Positions 1 to 9,596 are shown, counted from the stretch's first letter. The stretch: DNA of 64,000 bases from Vibrio brasiliensis LMG 20546 (GCF_000189255.1 NZ_AEVS01000102.1:1-64000), one strand, 5' to 3'. Made by a program: numbers and translations. The notes: a model not told the origin generated them from the letters alone.

Positions 1-100
1 CTTCTCGCTTCTCGCTTCTCGCTTCTCGCTTCTCGCTTCTCGCTTCTCGCTTCTCGCTTCTCGCTTCTCGCTTCTCGCTTCTCGCTTCTCGCTTCTCGCT
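1..100. repeat. Perfect 7-bp tandem array (CTTCTCG)n
   Basis: Fourteen uninterrupted copies of CTTCTCG fill positions 1-98, followed by the partial unit CT at 99-100. The array is cut by the window edge, so its full length is unknown. It lies directly downstream of xthA on the minus strand, where the unit reads CGAGAAG, and the last partial unit supplies two bases of the xthA stop codon. One related copy (CGAGAAGCGAGA) occurs at 23098-23109. The array probably grew by replication slippage from a short dispersed intergenic repeat; that origin is inference. Confidence 0.97.
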
Positions 101-905
101 ATTTAAACGTCGACCAAATAGGCGCGTGATCAGAAGGCTTTTCAATCCCACGTAGTTCATAGTCTACGTCTGACTCGATACATTTCTCTGCCAGTTTTGG
201 CGTTGCTAGTACCACATCAATACGCAGGCCGCGGTTGTCAGGGAAGCCTTTCGAACGGTAATCAAACCACGAGAAACGGTCGTTCACGTCTGGATGGATT
301 TGGCGGAAAGTATCGACGAAGCCCCAGTCTAGCAGGGTTTTTAGCCACTGACGTTCTTCTGGCTGGAAAGAACATTTACCCGTTTTCAGCCAACGTTTTC
401 GGTTAGGTTCGCCGATACCGATATCAGCATCAATAGGGCTGATATTAATGTCACCCATAACGATCAACTGCTCATCATTAGTGTGATGATCGTTTAGATA
501 AGTCATTAGATCTGAGTAGAACTGACGCTTGTAAGGGAACTTGGTTTCGTGGTTGATGTTATCGCCTTGAGGGAAGTAACCATTAAGGATTGTTACTTTT
601 TCGCCGTTATCATCTTCCACTGTCACCATGATCATGCGTTTTTGATGATCTTCATTGTCGGTCGGGAACCCCTTTTGTACCGAGATTGGCTCTTTCTTAC
701 ATAGCATTGCCACACCGTAGTGGGCTTTCTGACCATGGAAGTAGACTTTGTAGCCCATAGCTTCGACATCTTCTAACGGGAACGCTTCGTCATGAACTTT
801 AATCTCTTGAAGACCAATTACATCCGGTTGATGTTTGTCGATCACGGCTTGTAATTGGTGAAGGCGGGCACGAAGTCCGTTGATGTTGAAGGAAATGACT
901 TTCAT
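99..905 (-). CDS. xthA: Exodeoxyribonuclease III
   Basis: Mg-dependent 3'-5' exonuclease and AP endonuclease of base excision repair, 268 aa, the same length as E. coli ExoIII. Endonuclease/exonuclease/phosphatase family motifs are present: NINGLRAR near the N-terminus, LQEIK with the metal-binding Glu, [13 protein letters not shown] in the middle, and the C-terminal SDHAPIW carrying the catalytic Asp-His pair. It is transcribed away from the chemoreceptor gene. Its stop codon (99-101) overlaps the end of the heptamer array, so the 3' end of its transcript is made of CGAGAAG repeats. No conventional terminator is visible inside the window. Confidence 0.97.
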   Translation of the reverse strand: MKVISFNINGLRARLHQLQAVIDKHQPDVIGLQEIKVHDEAFPLEDVEAMGYKVYFHGQKAHYGVAMLCKKEPISVQKGFPTDNEDHQKRMIMVTVEDDNGEKVTILNGYFPQGDNINHETKFPYKRQFYSDLMTYLNDHHTNDEQLIVMGDINISPIDADIGIGEPNRKRWLKTGKCSFQPEERQWLKTLLDWGFVDTFRQIHPDVNDRFSWFDYRSKGFPDNRGLRIDVVLATPKLAEKCIESDVDYELRGIEKPSDHAPIWSTFK

Positions 906-1117
906 TTATATCCCTTTATATGGCTATTTGAATTCTTGTCTGGCCAATACTAGCATCAAATCGATGAGTGAGGGAAAGGTGAAAAGTCACTTCGGGTTCA
1001 ATTAACATTTTTGTAAACTTTCGTTTTATAACAGAGTTAAATGTGGTGTAATTCGTCTAATGCCTGCGGGCCTATTAACCATGTTTTAACACACCGAGTT
1101 TGCTAAAAGGATGTATT

Positions 1118-3235
1118 ATGCGAACGTTATCTGTGCAGTGGAAAATCACCCTCTTAGCGGGTTTCTGTCTTCTTGTTACTTCTCTCTCTTTAATCGGCTT
1201 TTCTGTCTATAACGCCGTATCAAATCAACATCAAATCAAGCAGCAAAGCTCCCAGTCTGTTATCAACAAGTCTGAGCAGATCGTTGAAACGCGAGCTTTG
1301 CTGAATGCGACGGAAGTAACCCAATTCCTTAATGGCGCCCTATATCGAGCAGAGATGCTGGCTTCAAGCGCGATGTTTCAAAAGACTTTAAGCGAAGAGA
1401 ATTTTGGTGACAGTGAAGAGCTACGTACTGCGTTAGATGAGATGGTGCGCCGTGCAGTTCTGAGCTTTGATACCATTCAGGGCGCTTACTTGGTGTTCAG
1501 GCCGAATATGTTAGATAACGAAGACAGTAACTATGTCGACGCTGAATATGTTGGTTCGAATGAAACTGGTCGTTTTGCTCCGTACTGGGTTACCGCGCAA
1601 AATGGTGAAAATGTTGTTGCAAATGTTCTGTCTGAAGCTTTGCTGGCTGACGCGACCAACAGTGAACGTTTTTACTGCCCTATGGCGTCGGGTACGGCGT
1701 GTGTTACTACACCTCGTCTGATTAATCAGGATGGCGGGACGTTTTTGACCAGTTCTATCTCAGTTCCTTTGTTGCTTGATGATACCGCTATTGGCTTCTT
1801 TGGTATTGATTTACGTCTTGATGGTTTGTCTGGCATTGTGGCTGAGTCAGATCAACAGCTTTTCTCTGGTACAGGTTCTATTAATTTGGTGAGCCTAGAT
1901 GGTTCTTTGATTGCCAGTGACGACTCTTCTCGTCAGGTCGGTCAGCCTTTTGTTAGCGAGATTGTGTCAAACGATCAACTGACGGATCTGTTGTTTGGTC
2001 AGGAAGTTAAGACTCAGTGGAGCAGCGATGGACGCTGGCTCAACGTATTTGCACCTATCATGGTCGCGAACCAAACTTGGGGTGTATTGTTCGATATGCC
2101 ACGAGCAAGCGTTCTTGCTGATGCTGAAGCATTGGATCGAATCATTAGCGAGCAAGTTGCAGCCAGTGTCAAAACCGAACTTATTGCTGGCGCCGCTTTA
2201 ATGTTACTTGGCCTTGCGACTATCGCTGTCGCGGCATCTCGTTTGGTTAAGCCAATTCGCGAAGTGGTTGAGCGACTCAATGATATTGCTTCTGGTGAAG
2301 GGGATTTGACTCAGCGTTTAGAAGTGAAATCTCAAGATGAGATTGGCCAATTAGCGGTTGGCTTTAATAAGTTTTTAGATAAATTACAGTCAATTATCAG
2401 TGATGTTGTTGATACCACTTTGCAAATTGGTACGACAACGCAGCAGTCTCACGTGGCCGCTCAACAAACGCGTGCTAGCAGTGATTCTCAGTTTAAAGAG
2501 GTCGATTTGGTTGCTACTGCTTCTGAGGAGATGACTCAGACTGCAGGCTTAGTTGTGCAGAACGCCGAAGTTGCCGTAAGGGCGGCAGAGCAAGCAAACG
2601 AAGCGGCAGCGACAGGTCAGAATGTTATTGAAGTCTCTCAGACTGAGATGATTCGCCTTGTTGATCGTATGACGGCAGCGGTGCCTGTTGTAGAAGAACT
2701 AGCGGCAAATAATGCGAATATTACAGAGATTCTTACTGTTATTGAGGGGATCTCTGAGCAAACAAACTTGCTGGCTCTTAACGCAGCGATTGAAGCAGCA
2801 CGAGCAGGTGAGCAAGGGCGTGGTTTTGCCGTTGTTGCGGATGAGGTTCGCAATCTTGCTAGTCGCACACAAGATTCTGTCGGTGAAATTCGTAAAGTGA
2901 TTGAAAACGTGCAGAACGGTACCCGTGATGTTGTGCAGGCAATTCAGGATGGTAATGATTTGGCTAACGATTCAGCAGCGCAGGTACAGAAGGCGGCGGC
3001 AGAGATTAGTCAGATCTTTGAGGCTATCGCTTCGATCAATGATATGAACTCACAGATTGTTAAAGCCGCAGAAGAGCAACAGTCCGTTTCGGCTGAGGTG
3101 AACCAAAGCGTGAGCAATATCCGTGACTTGAGTGCTCAGATCCTGACTCAAGCTGAAGAGTCGGAGATGGTCAGCACCCAAATTGGTGACCTATCAGACA
3201 AGCAACAGCAGTTGGTAAGCCAGTTTAAGGTTTAA
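1118..3235 (+). CDS. Methyl-accepting chemotaxis protein with dCache-type sensor
   Basis: Transmembrane chemoreceptor of 705 aa. The ATG at 1118 is chosen because AAAGGA sits about 7 nt upstream; an in-frame TTG at 1100 has no such site. Order: TM1 about residues 10-30, a roughly 310-residue periplasmic sensor of double-Cache type, TM2 about 353-373, HAMP about 375-430 ([20 protein letters not shown]), then the methyl-accepting cytoplasmic domain with the conserved hairpin tip [19 protein letters not shown] near residue 546. The C-terminus ends SQFKV and has no NWETF-type CheR docking pentapeptide. The ligand cannot be predicted. It is a single-gene transcript followed by a strong hairpin terminator. 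Confidence 0.93.
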   Translation: MRTLSVQWKITLLAGFCLLVTSLSLIGFSVYNAVSNQHQIKQQSSQSVINKSEQIVETRALLNATEVTQFLNGALYRAEMLASSAMFQKTLSEENFGDSEELRTALDEMVRRAVLSFDTIQGAYLVFRPNMLDNEDSNYVDAEYVGSNETGRFAPYWVTAQNGENVVANVLSEALLADATNSERFYCPMASGTACVTTPRLINQDGGTFLTSSISVPLLLDDTAIGFFGIDLRLDGLSGIVAESDQQLFSGTGSINLVSLDGSLIASDDSSRQVGQPFVSEIVSNDQLTDLLFGQEVKTQWSSDGRWLNVFAPIMVANQTWGVLFDMPRASVLADAEALDRIISEQVAASVKTELIAGAALMLLGLATIAVAASRLVKPIREVVERLNDIASGEGDLTQRLEVKSQDEIGQLAVGFNKFLDKLQSIISDVVDTTLQIGTTTQQSHVAAQQTRASSDSQFKEVDLVATASEEMTQTAGLVVQNAEVAVRAAEQANEAAATGQNVIEVSQTEMIRLVDRMTAAVPVVEELAANNANITEILTVIEGISEQTNLLALNAAIEAARAGEQGRGFAVVADEVRNLASRTQDSVGEIRKVIENVQNGTRDVVQAIQDGNDLANDSAAQVQKAAAEISQIFEAIASINDMNSQIVKAAEEQQSVSAEVNQSVSNIRDLSAQILTQAEESEMVSTQIGDLSDKQQQLVSQFKV

Positions 3236-3254
3236 ACTTGTAGAATTAGATAGC

Positions 3255-3285
3255 AAAAGGGCTTCGATTAATCGAAGCCCTTTTT
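3255..3285. terminator. Bidirectional intrinsic terminator between MCP and roxA
   Basis: A perfect stem AAGGGCTTCGATT/AATCGAAGCCCTT at about 3258-3282 is flanked by an A-run on the left and a T-run on the right. It can therefore end both the rightward chemoreceptor transcript and the leftward dinG-roxA operon. Confidence 0.9.
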
Positions 3286-3304
3286 GATTGTATCTGTCAT
3301 CGAA

Positions 3305-4438
3305 TTAATCGAGGTACCAATACCCTTTATTGACCAACTCGGTCAGTAGTGTCACTGATGCTGCGGTTAGTGGCTCCGGCAAGTTATCACTGTCGATATG
3401 GTCACTATTACAAAGAGTGTGGACCAGCTTAGGGTCTTCCACATTAAATGCTTCACCATTGATGAATACTTGCTCGTTAGAGTCTTGGTGATAAAGCGCT
3501 CTCAGTCCTGATACTTTGCATAAGGTACCGTGAGACTCAAAATGGAAGCGTAATTCCAGTTCTGAGAGTGGTTGTTCAGGTTCAATGACATCAAGCTGAT
3601 GGCGAGACTGGCTGAGCATCTCACCCAGGAATTGCTTAATGGTCTGTGGTGAGTTCAGGACAGATTTAAGCATCTCGGTCAGCCGCTTTTCATCTGATGC
3701 CTGTATTTCACCGTGGTTGGTTTGGGTGCTTAACTCTGGATTATGAAGGTGAACGTCGCCGATATCATTTGCCAGTACGTAGTCGGCAAAGTTACTTAAC
3801 AGCTCCTGTTCTTTAGGAGAGCGAAAGCCGATTGAGTAGCTCATACTCGGATCTATGGTGTTACCTTCATGGGGGAAACCTGGCGGGATATAGAGAATAT
3901 CACCGGGCATCAACACTTCATCAATAATGGCATCGAAACCTTCGATTTGTCTTAGAGCACTGGCCTGAATCGATTCGTTATACTGGCCTGTATCTTTAGC
4001 ACCTACGCGCCAGCGACGTTTTCCACTACCCTGAATAATAAATACATCGTACTGATCAATATGTGGTCCCACTCCGCCTTTAGGTGCGGAATAACAGACC
4101 ATCAAGTCATCAAACAGCCATTGTGGTAGCTGTTTAAATGGAGCAATAAGCTCTGCAGCACCAAGGTGCCAGTGATTACATGCCTGTACGATCAGTTGCC
4201 AATGTGATTCACTGAGTGATTCGAAGTGACTTTCAGGCAAAGGGCCGTGCAGTGCAGACCATTGACCATCCTGATTTGAGATAAAGCGAGAGTCGACTTC
4301 CTCCTCCATTGTCAGGCCAGCTAGCTCTTCTGGTGAGATAGGATCAACAAAGTCGGCGAAGCCAGCTTTTATTACAGTTGGTTTTTTGTGCCAATGTTCG
4401 GCAAGAAAAGAGCGCAAATCTATGTTTAGCTGGTACAT
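3305..4438 (-). CDS. roxA: Ribosomal protein uL16 arginine 3-hydroxylase
   Basis: Fe(II)/2-oxoglutarate oxygenase of the JmjC-like cupin family, 377 aa, related to E. coli RoxA (YcfD, 373 aa), which hydroxylates an arginine of ribosomal protein L16. The iron triad is visible: H126 and D128 in GPHIDQYDVF, and H189 in IPPGFPHEGN. The C-terminal helical/winged-helix region typical of the family follows. It is the last gene of the dinG-yfcA-priC-rsmS-roxA operon and its first 13 nt overlap rsmS, which suggests translational coupling. Function is assigned from family and the intact iron ligands. Confidence 0.92.
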   Translation of the reverse strand: MYQLNIDLRSFLAEHWHKKPTVIKAGFADFVDPISPEELAGLTMEEEVDSRFISNQDGQWSALHGPLPESHFESLSESHWQLIVQACNHWHLGAAELIAPFKQLPQWLFDDLMVCYSAPKGGVGPHIDQYDVFIIQGSGKRRWRVGAKDTGQYNESIQASALRQIEGFDAIIDEVLMPGDILYIPPGFPHEGNTIDPSMSYSIGFRSPKEQELLSNFADYVLANDIGDVHLHNPELSTQTNHGEIQASDEKRLTEMLKSVLNSPQTIKQFLGEMLSQSRHQLDVIEPEQPLSELELRFHFESHGTLCKVSGLRALYHQDSNEQVFINGEAFNVEDPKLVHTLCNSDHIDSDNLPEPLTAASVTLLTELVNKGYWYLD

Positions 4439-4596
4439 GGTTGCTCCAGCTTTCTTTCCAAGTCAGACTGAACAATTTTTAGGGCAGCCAGCGCGACTTT
4501 AGGATCAACTTCGTTACTCTCTAACAGATAGATGAGGTCGACGGCAAGTTTGATTTCATCAGGAGCATTATCCAGCCCCTGGTTGGAAGAAGACAT
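4426..4596 (-). CDS. rsmS: Small protein RsmS (YbaM/DUF2496 family)
   Basis: A 56-residue protein starting MSSSNQGLDNAPDEIKLAVD, followed by a helix rich in Leu and Val (IYLLESNEVD) and a charged C-terminus. It matches the DUF2496 family (E. coli YbaM; named RsmS, a pleiotropic regulator, in Pectobacterium). Its ATG overlaps the priC stop by one base (TAATG) and its end overlaps roxA by 13 nt. The priC-ybaM pair is also adjacent in E. coli. It is short and easily missed. Molecular function is not firmly known. Confidence 0.88.
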   Translation of the reverse strand: MSSSNQGLDNAPDEIKLAVDLIYLLESNEVDPKVALAALKIVQSDLERKLEQPCTS

Positions 4597-5144
4597 TATT
4601 GATTCCTTTCCCGGTAGGTTATCTGTTTCTCAACTTTAAGTTTAGCTTCCTGACAGCGTTTAAGCCGTTGCTCTGTCGCAATTAAGGCTTGCTGAGCAGC
4701 TTGTTGTTGAAAAGGAGGTGCGTATTGTAGGGCGAGTTCTTTATCACGCACCATCTCCATCAAGCGGCGTTCCCAATCCTGATGCTGAGCAAGATGCTGA
4801 TAAAGCTCGTTAATTGGTTTTTGGAAGTAGCTTTTGTGTTTAGGCTCTTGCTTGCGAATTCGGGTGGTGGCGAGCTCGCGCTGAATTGCAGCGATTTGTG
4901 CCAGCAGACGTTCCGTTAGGTACTCGGCACGCATGGCAGTGAGCTTACCGGCTTGCTCTTCTCGGATGATGCTATCCAGTGTCGATTGGGTCTCTTTGAC
5001 GCATGGAACCAGCAGTTTAGAACGACTTTGAAACAGACGTTCATCAAATAGAGGTTGATGGTGCTCACCACGATCGCGATCCAGTGCCGCCGCATTAACC
5101 GCTAATTGTTCTAAAGTGGATTGGAGCTGATTTATTTTGCTCAT
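4596..5144 (-). CDS. priC: Primosomal replication protein N'' (PriC)
   Basis: PriC helps reload the replicative helicase at stalled forks, by a route independent of PriA and PriB. The 182-aa protein is highly helical and charged, with the family-typical start MSKINQLQSTLEQLAVNAAALD and a basic C-terminal half (KAR/KLKVEKQITYRERNQ). It lies 12 nt after the TSUP transporter gene and is coupled to rsmS by a TAATG overlap. Sharing an operon with the dinG helicase groups two genes that act at blocked forks. Confidence 0.9.
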   Translation of the reverse strand: MSKINQLQSTLEQLAVNAAALDRDRGEHHQPLFDERLFQSRSKLLVPCVKETQSTLDSIIREEQAGKLTAMRAEYLTERLLAQIAAIQRELATTRIRKQEPKHKSYFQKPINELYQHLAQHQDWERRLMEMVRDKELALQYAPPFQQQAAQQALIATEQRLKRCQEAKLKVEKQITYRERNQ

Positions 5145-5156
5145 AGCTCTGCCTTC

Positions 5157-5936
5157 CTACAGATTGACGAACCAGGCTTCGTACGCAAGTTTCACCGCAA
5201 GAATACTGACTACGGTAACAAATACTGGTCGGATGAATTTAGCGCCAAATCGAATTGCAGAGTGTGCGCCAACAAAGGCTCCCGCCATCAGGCAAAGTCC
5301 CATAGTCAGGCCAAGTACCCAATCGATATGACCAAGCACAGCAAAGGTAACTAAAGAAGTAAAGTTACTGGTGAAATTCATCGCTTTTGCCAGTCCCGAA
5401 GCCAGCAAAATGTTCAAGCGATAAAGAGCCATTGAACTGACCGTCCAGAAGGCACCGGTACCAGGACCAGCAACACCATCATAAAATCCCAGTGTTAATC
5501 CCTGAGCGTACTGCTTCTTATTGAGAACCGGACAAGGTTGCGGAGTCTCATTGTTTACTGTGCTTGGTGTTTTATGCCAAATGGTATAAATAGCCGCGGC
5601 AAGGATCACCAGTGGCAGAATTTTCTCCAGCCACTCGGTACTGATCAGGTCGACAAATAAGGTACCCAGAATGGCCCCGGTTAGTGTGGCGAAAAACGCT
5701 CGTTTCCAGCAACGCGGTTTAAATAGTCTTTTACGGTAGTAGGTAAAAGCGGCTGTGGAGGAAGCAAACGTCGCTGCCAGCTTGTTGGTACCGAGTGCGA
5801 TGTGCGGTGGTAAACCCAATGACAGTAAGGCAGGTACGGTGAGCATGCCACCGCCACCGGCGACGGCATCAATGAATCCGGCAAGGAAAGCAACCAGTGC
5901 CAACACCAACAACATGGTTGGCTCAAACAATTCCAT
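5157..5936 (-). CDS. TSUP (TauE/SafE) family membrane transporter, YfcA-like
   Basis: Inner-membrane protein of 259 aa with about eight hydrophobic segments and the internal duplication typical of the sulfite exporter TauE/SafE family (PF01925). The glycine-rich DAVAGGGGMLTVPALL near the N-terminus, together with LGTNKLAATFASSTAAF, is the family signature; the second half repeats it as GFYDGVAGPGTGAFW. E. coli YfcA is the closest named relative I recognise. The substrate is unknown; the family moves sulfur-containing or organic anions. It lies 27 nt behind dinG in the same operon. Confidence 0.88.
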   Translation of the reverse strand: MELFEPTMLLVLALVAFLAGFIDAVAGGGGMLTVPALLSLGLPPHIALGTNKLAATFASSTAAFTYYRKRLFKPRCWKRAFFATLTGAILGTLFVDLISTEWLEKILPLVILAAAIYTIWHKTPSTVNNETPQPCPVLNKKQYAQGLTLGFYDGVAGPGTGAFWTVSSMALYRLNILLASGLAKAMNFTSNFTSLVTFAVLGHIDWVLGLTMGLCLMAGAFVGAHSAIRFGAKFIRPVFVTVVSILAVKLAYEAWFVNL

Positions 5937-5963
5937 ATATTTATTCTTCTTTTATATAAGCGG

Positions 5964-8039
5964 CTAGTATTCGATGATTCGCTTAAAAGGTGGCAGTGAA
6001 TCGAGTAGGGCACTGCCATAACGTTTGGTGACCACACGACGATCGAGAATGATGACTTTACCAGAATCCCTTTCTTTACGCAGCAAGCGTCCTACCGACT
6101 GAATTAATTTTTTACTCGCTTCTGGTACGGTGATCTGCATAAATGGATTACCACCACGGTTTTCAATGTACTCCGCATGCGCCTGCTCCACAGGGGAGGT
6201 CGGGACTGCAAACGGGATCTTGGTGATAATCAAATTCTCTAAAAGCTCCCCAGGCAGGTCTAACCCTTCAGAGAAGCTACCGGTACCAAACAAAACGCTG
6301 GTCTTCTGACACTGAACCAAGGTTTTATGTTTTTTTAGTATTTCTGCACGAGACTCTTTACCCTGAACCTGAAGTGCCCAGCCTCTTTTTACAAAATCTG
6401 TTGAGAGGGCTTCGGCTACCTGGTTCATCTGCCAATAAGAAGAGAACAGAACTAAGTTGGCTTTGTTAGCTTCGATTAAGTCAGGCAACTGCTCTATCAG
6501 GTGATCGGTAAACTGAGGTGCCTGAGGTTCATACTTCATCTTTGGTACATGTAGTTCTGCCTGATTCTGATAGTCAAACGGCGAGGCCAATGCCAGGAAA
6601 CGCACCCCATCTTCTGCTTTCTCGCTTATGCCGGCCTGACGACAGAAAAAACTAAAAGAGTTTAAGGCACGCATTGTCGCTGAAGTGAGTACTGCGCCAA
6701 TACAACGGCTCCACAACTGTTGGTCAAGTTGCCAACCTACCTCTAAAGGAGAAACGTTGACAATAAAGTCACCTTCACGCTCTGGGCTGACTTCAAGCCA
6801 CCTTGCCAAAGGGGCACCTTTCTCTCTAAGTGGTTCGGCCATCAGATTCCAAACCTGAGCAAGATTGTCCATACGTTGTATATAAAAGCCAAGCTCGGCG
6901 AGTGCTGGTTCAGCCAACCGATTCGACAGTTCTCCGTCTTTTACTCGTTCGGCGATAAGGTCTGCAACTTTAGCCACTGCCTGAGCACCTTTGTGGCTCA
7001 GTTTTTTGAGATCTTTAGATTCTTCGCTTAGCCAATCTGGTAGCTCACCATTTTCAAAGCGATAGATTTTCTCTTCAAAATGGGCCGGATCAAAACGTGT
7101 CGCCAACTGAGTCAGCGATGGGATGAGTTGTTGAACTGAGTCCTGAAGTTCGTTTCTAAATCTTGCCACACGCTTTTCGTCCGCCATGTTGGCAAATTTT
7201 GTTACTGATTGGTTGAGTCGTTCTAACCAGCTAGCCGCGCCTTTTAAGCTGGCAGCAGCAGAAGAGTGGTCTCGAGCGACATGAGGAAGGTGGTGCGCTT
7301 CATCGAAAACGTAAATGGTGTTTTCTGGTTCAGGTAATATCACGCCACCACCAAGACCTGCATCCGCCATGACCAAACTGTGGTTAGCAATAATAACGTC
7401 GGCCTTATCCATCTCTGAGCGAGCTTTCTGGAAAGGGCAGTTCCGGTGTGCTGGCATACTGTTATTACAGCTGTGCTTATCGCTAACGATTAACTGCCAA
7501 ATTTCGTCGGCAATAGGTTTCGGCCATGAATCTCGGTCGCCGTCCCACTTGTTCTGCGCTAATGAGCGGTACATGGTCTCAAGCAGGTCGATATCTTTCT
7601 TCTTTGGCTTGGTTTCAAACATGGCCAACTGACCACCATCTACGCCACTAGCCGCAGCAAGTTTTTCAGCGCAGCAATAACGCTGGCGGCCTTTAGCTAA
7701 TATAAAAGAGAACTCTCGATCGGTTAGGCGACGGTATAGGGGCAGATCTTTGTTTACCAACTGCTCTTGCAGCGCAACTGTCGCGGTTGAAATTACCACC
7801 TTTCTATTGTTTAAAACGGCTACCGGAATTGTAGCCATTAAATAAGAGAGAGATTTACCAATTCCTGTACCCGCTTCAGCAACAAGCATGCGGGTTGATT
7901 TGTGATATTCGCCGCATAATGTCTTAGCTATCTCCGCAACAAGGTAGTTCTGCGCTCGACGAGGTACAAAGTTTTCTAGCTGAGACTGGAGGTTCTGATA
8001 ACTAGAGCGAATGGATTGTTGGACTTTACTGGTGTTCAT
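5964..8039 (-). CDS. dinG: ATP-dependent DNA helicase DinG
   Basis: XPD-like superfamily 2 helicase, 691 aa, that unwinds R-loops, D-loops and forked DNA 5'-3'. Walker A is AEAGTGIGKS (GKS at residues 61-63), the Walker B box is DEAH at about 246-249, and the C-terminal motif VI is QSVGRLLRK. The iron-sulfur region holds C122 and C123, then C191 and C201. E. coli DinG, as I recall it, has one cysteine in the first position and three in the second cluster, so the ligand arrangement differs here. It is the first gene of the leftward operon to roxA. No clear LexA box is seen just upstream. Confidence 0.92.
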   Translation of the reverse strand: MNTSKVQQSIRSSYQNLQSQLENFVPRRAQNYLVAEIAKTLCGEYHKSTRMLVAEAGTGIGKSLSYLMATIPVAVLNNRKVVISTATVALQEQLVNKDLPLYRRLTDREFSFILAKGRQRYCCAEKLAAASGVDGGQLAMFETKPKKKDIDLLETMYRSLAQNKWDGDRDSWPKPIADEIWQLIVSDKHSCNNSMPAHRNCPFQKARSEMDKADVIIANHSLVMADAGLGGGVILPEPENTIYVFDEAHHLPHVARDHSSAAASLKGAASWLERLNQSVTKFANMADEKRVARFRNELQDSVQQLIPSLTQLATRFDPAHFEEKIYRFENGELPDWLSEESKDLKKLSHKGAQAVAKVADLIAERVKDGELSNRLAEPALAELGFYIQRMDNLAQVWNLMAEPLREKGAPLARWLEVSPEREGDFIVNVSPLEVGWQLDQQLWSRCIGAVLTSATMRALNSFSFFCRQAGISEKAEDGVRFLALASPFDYQNQAELHVPKMKYEPQAPQFTDHLIEQLPDLIEANKANLVLFSSYWQMNQVAEALSTDFVKRGWALQVQGKESRAEILKKHKTLVQCQKTSVLFGTGSFSEGLDLPGELLENLIITKIPFAVPTSPVEQAHAEYIENRGGNPFMQITVPEASKKLIQSVGRLLRKERDSGKVIILDRRVVTKRYGSALLDSLPPFKRIIEY

Positions 8040-8555
8040 ACTGTGACCTAAATTGCGGGTAGCGCATCATAGCACAGTTTGCTAAACACTACTTAGTTCA
8101 CGAAATAGAATCCTTAATAACGAAATGTGGATCTTGTTCACAAAAAAAAACTGAACCTTCAGGGACTTACAATTAATTCTAAATGTAAAAAATATATCAC
8201 GCCAAATGCTAAATTAACGCAGTGGAAAATTCTGCGCGAGAGTTAATTTTTGATAAATTGTAGACAGTTATACTATTTTAAAGAGTTGTTAAGTTTTCCG
8301 ATTCACTATTGATAAAGTTATGAAGTCGCTCGAAATTTGCTCGTGATTTTGTGTAAGCCCTTGAAATATAAGTGATATATATTTTTTTATCTTGTGTTTT
8401 TAGAACATTTGACACGCCGAATAATCTTTTGCAATCTAGACCTCGAAATTTAGTGACGTTGATATCCGACCCATTAGAGGAAGGAATCATCATCAAAAAA
8501 CATAAAGGGAACCGGACAAGGATTTCCCATTCTATAGAAAAGGCAGTGGATTATT
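8040..8555. other. AT-rich 516-bp leader/intergenic region between dinG and porin
   Basis: This region separates the divergent dinG and porin genes and contains no convincing gene. It has a nine-base A-run near 8141 and AT-rich tracts near 8370-8390. TATACT at about 8269-8274 is a good -10 candidate, which would leave a porin leader of about 280 nt. No clear -35 is seen. Long leaders are common for Vibrio porins controlled by ToxR and small RNAs, but I cannot place a ToxR site with confidence. Confidence 0.5.
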
Positions 8556-9596
8556 ATGAAAAAGACTCTAGTAGCTCTTTCAGTTCTAGCAGCAGCATCA
8601 GCTCAAGCTGGTTTTGAAATTTACAACCAAGACGGCGTTACTGTAAACATGGGTGGCGATATCGAAGTTGTTTACGTTCAAGGTAAAGCTAAAGATTCTA
8701 ACCCAGTACAAGAAATTCAAGACGCAGATCTAGATTTCGACGTACGTTACGCAGTAAATGACAGCTTCCAAGTAGGTGGTTTCTGGCAGTTCACTGATGT
8801 AGGCCAAACTGAAGGTGATGCTTACGTTGCAGTTTACTCTGACAACTACGGTTCTCTTAAATTCGGTCGTACTTGTACTGCTCTAGATGATGCTGGTATT
8901 GGTTCTGACTACCAGTTCGGTCTAACTACATTCTTCGAAGATTCAGAAGTTTACTGTGCTGACGAAATCGCTCGTTACGACTTCGACAACGGTACTTTCC
9001 ACGCTACTCTAGCAGCAGCGCAAGACATGAACGGTAACATCGGTCTTCAAGACAGCTCTACATTCGTAGATGGTAAGCTAGGCTACCGTGTTGCAGATTT
9101 CGACCTAATTGCATTCTACGGCAACGGTACAATGGCTTCTGGTGTTGAAGAAACACTATGGTCTGCACAAGCTAAGTACTCTGGTATTGAAAACGTTGAA
9201 CTAGCAGTTGCTTACTACGATATGACTGGTAAGCCAGCGAGCGGTGATAAGACTGATACAGATACTATCGCTCTAGCTGCAACTTACTCAATGGATAAAG
9301 TTACATTTGCAGCTGGTTACTCTATGTCTAGCAGCAACGCTAACCTATACGGCACAGACGTTAACGGTAACCAAATCGAAGAGAAAGACCTAAACGCTTG
9401 GTACATCAACGCTGGTTACGCTATCGCTCCTAACACAACTCTATACGCAGAAGTTGGTGGTGATGACGGTTACTCTGGTACTGATACTACAACTTACGCG
9501 TTCACTCCAGCTGCTGGTTCAGTTGCAACAACAACAACTTCTGATTACCAGAAGAACGACATCGGCTTCGCTGTTGGTGTTAAAGCATTCTTCTAA
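8556..9596 (+). CDS. General porin, OmpH/OmpU-like
   Basis: Outer-membrane beta-barrel porin of 346 aa. A signal peptide (MKKTLVALSVLAAASAQA) precedes the mature start GFEIYNQDG. Alternating amphipathic strands follow, and the last residue is a C-terminal Phe (VGVKAFF), the usual BAM recognition signal. Two cysteines (in GRTCTALDD and EVYCADE) frame a loop of about 32 residues in the position of constriction loop L3, so a disulfide is possible. Codon choice is strongly biased (CTA Leu, GGT Gly, AAC Asn), as in abundant proteins. It resembles the porin-like protein H group of Photobacterium and Vibrio more than V. cholerae OmpU; the exact orthologue is uncertain. Confidence 0.88.
   Translation: MKKTLVALSVLAAASAQAGFEIYNQDGVTVNMGGDIEVVYVQGKAKDSNPVQEIQDADLDFDVRYAVNDSFQVGGFWQFTDVGQTEGDAYVAVYSDNYGSLKFGRTCTALDDAGIGSDYQFGLTTFFEDSEVYCADEIARYDFDNGTFHATLAAAQDMNGNIGLQDSSTFVDGKLGYRVADFDLIAFYGNGTMASGVEETLWSAQAKYSGIENVELAVAYYDMTGKPASGDKTDTDTIALAATYSMDKVTFAAGYSMSSSNANLYGTDVNGNQIEEKDLNAWYINAGYAIAPNTTLYAEVGGDDGYSGTDTTTYAFTPAAGSVATTTTSDYQKNDIGFAVGVKAFF

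Noticed and set aside
1-100. CRISPR array
   Set aside because: The units are 7 bp with no spacers, so this is a simple tandem repeat.
8126-8144. CRP-like site TGTGG...TTCACA upstream of the porin
   Set aside because: The arms are separated by seven rather than six bases when aligned to TGTGA-N6-TCACA, and one arm is mismatched.
8372-8617. 81-codon open frame overlapping the porin start
   Set aside because: It overlaps the real signal peptide, ends in a low-complexity Ser run created by the porin codons in another frame, and has no ribosome site.
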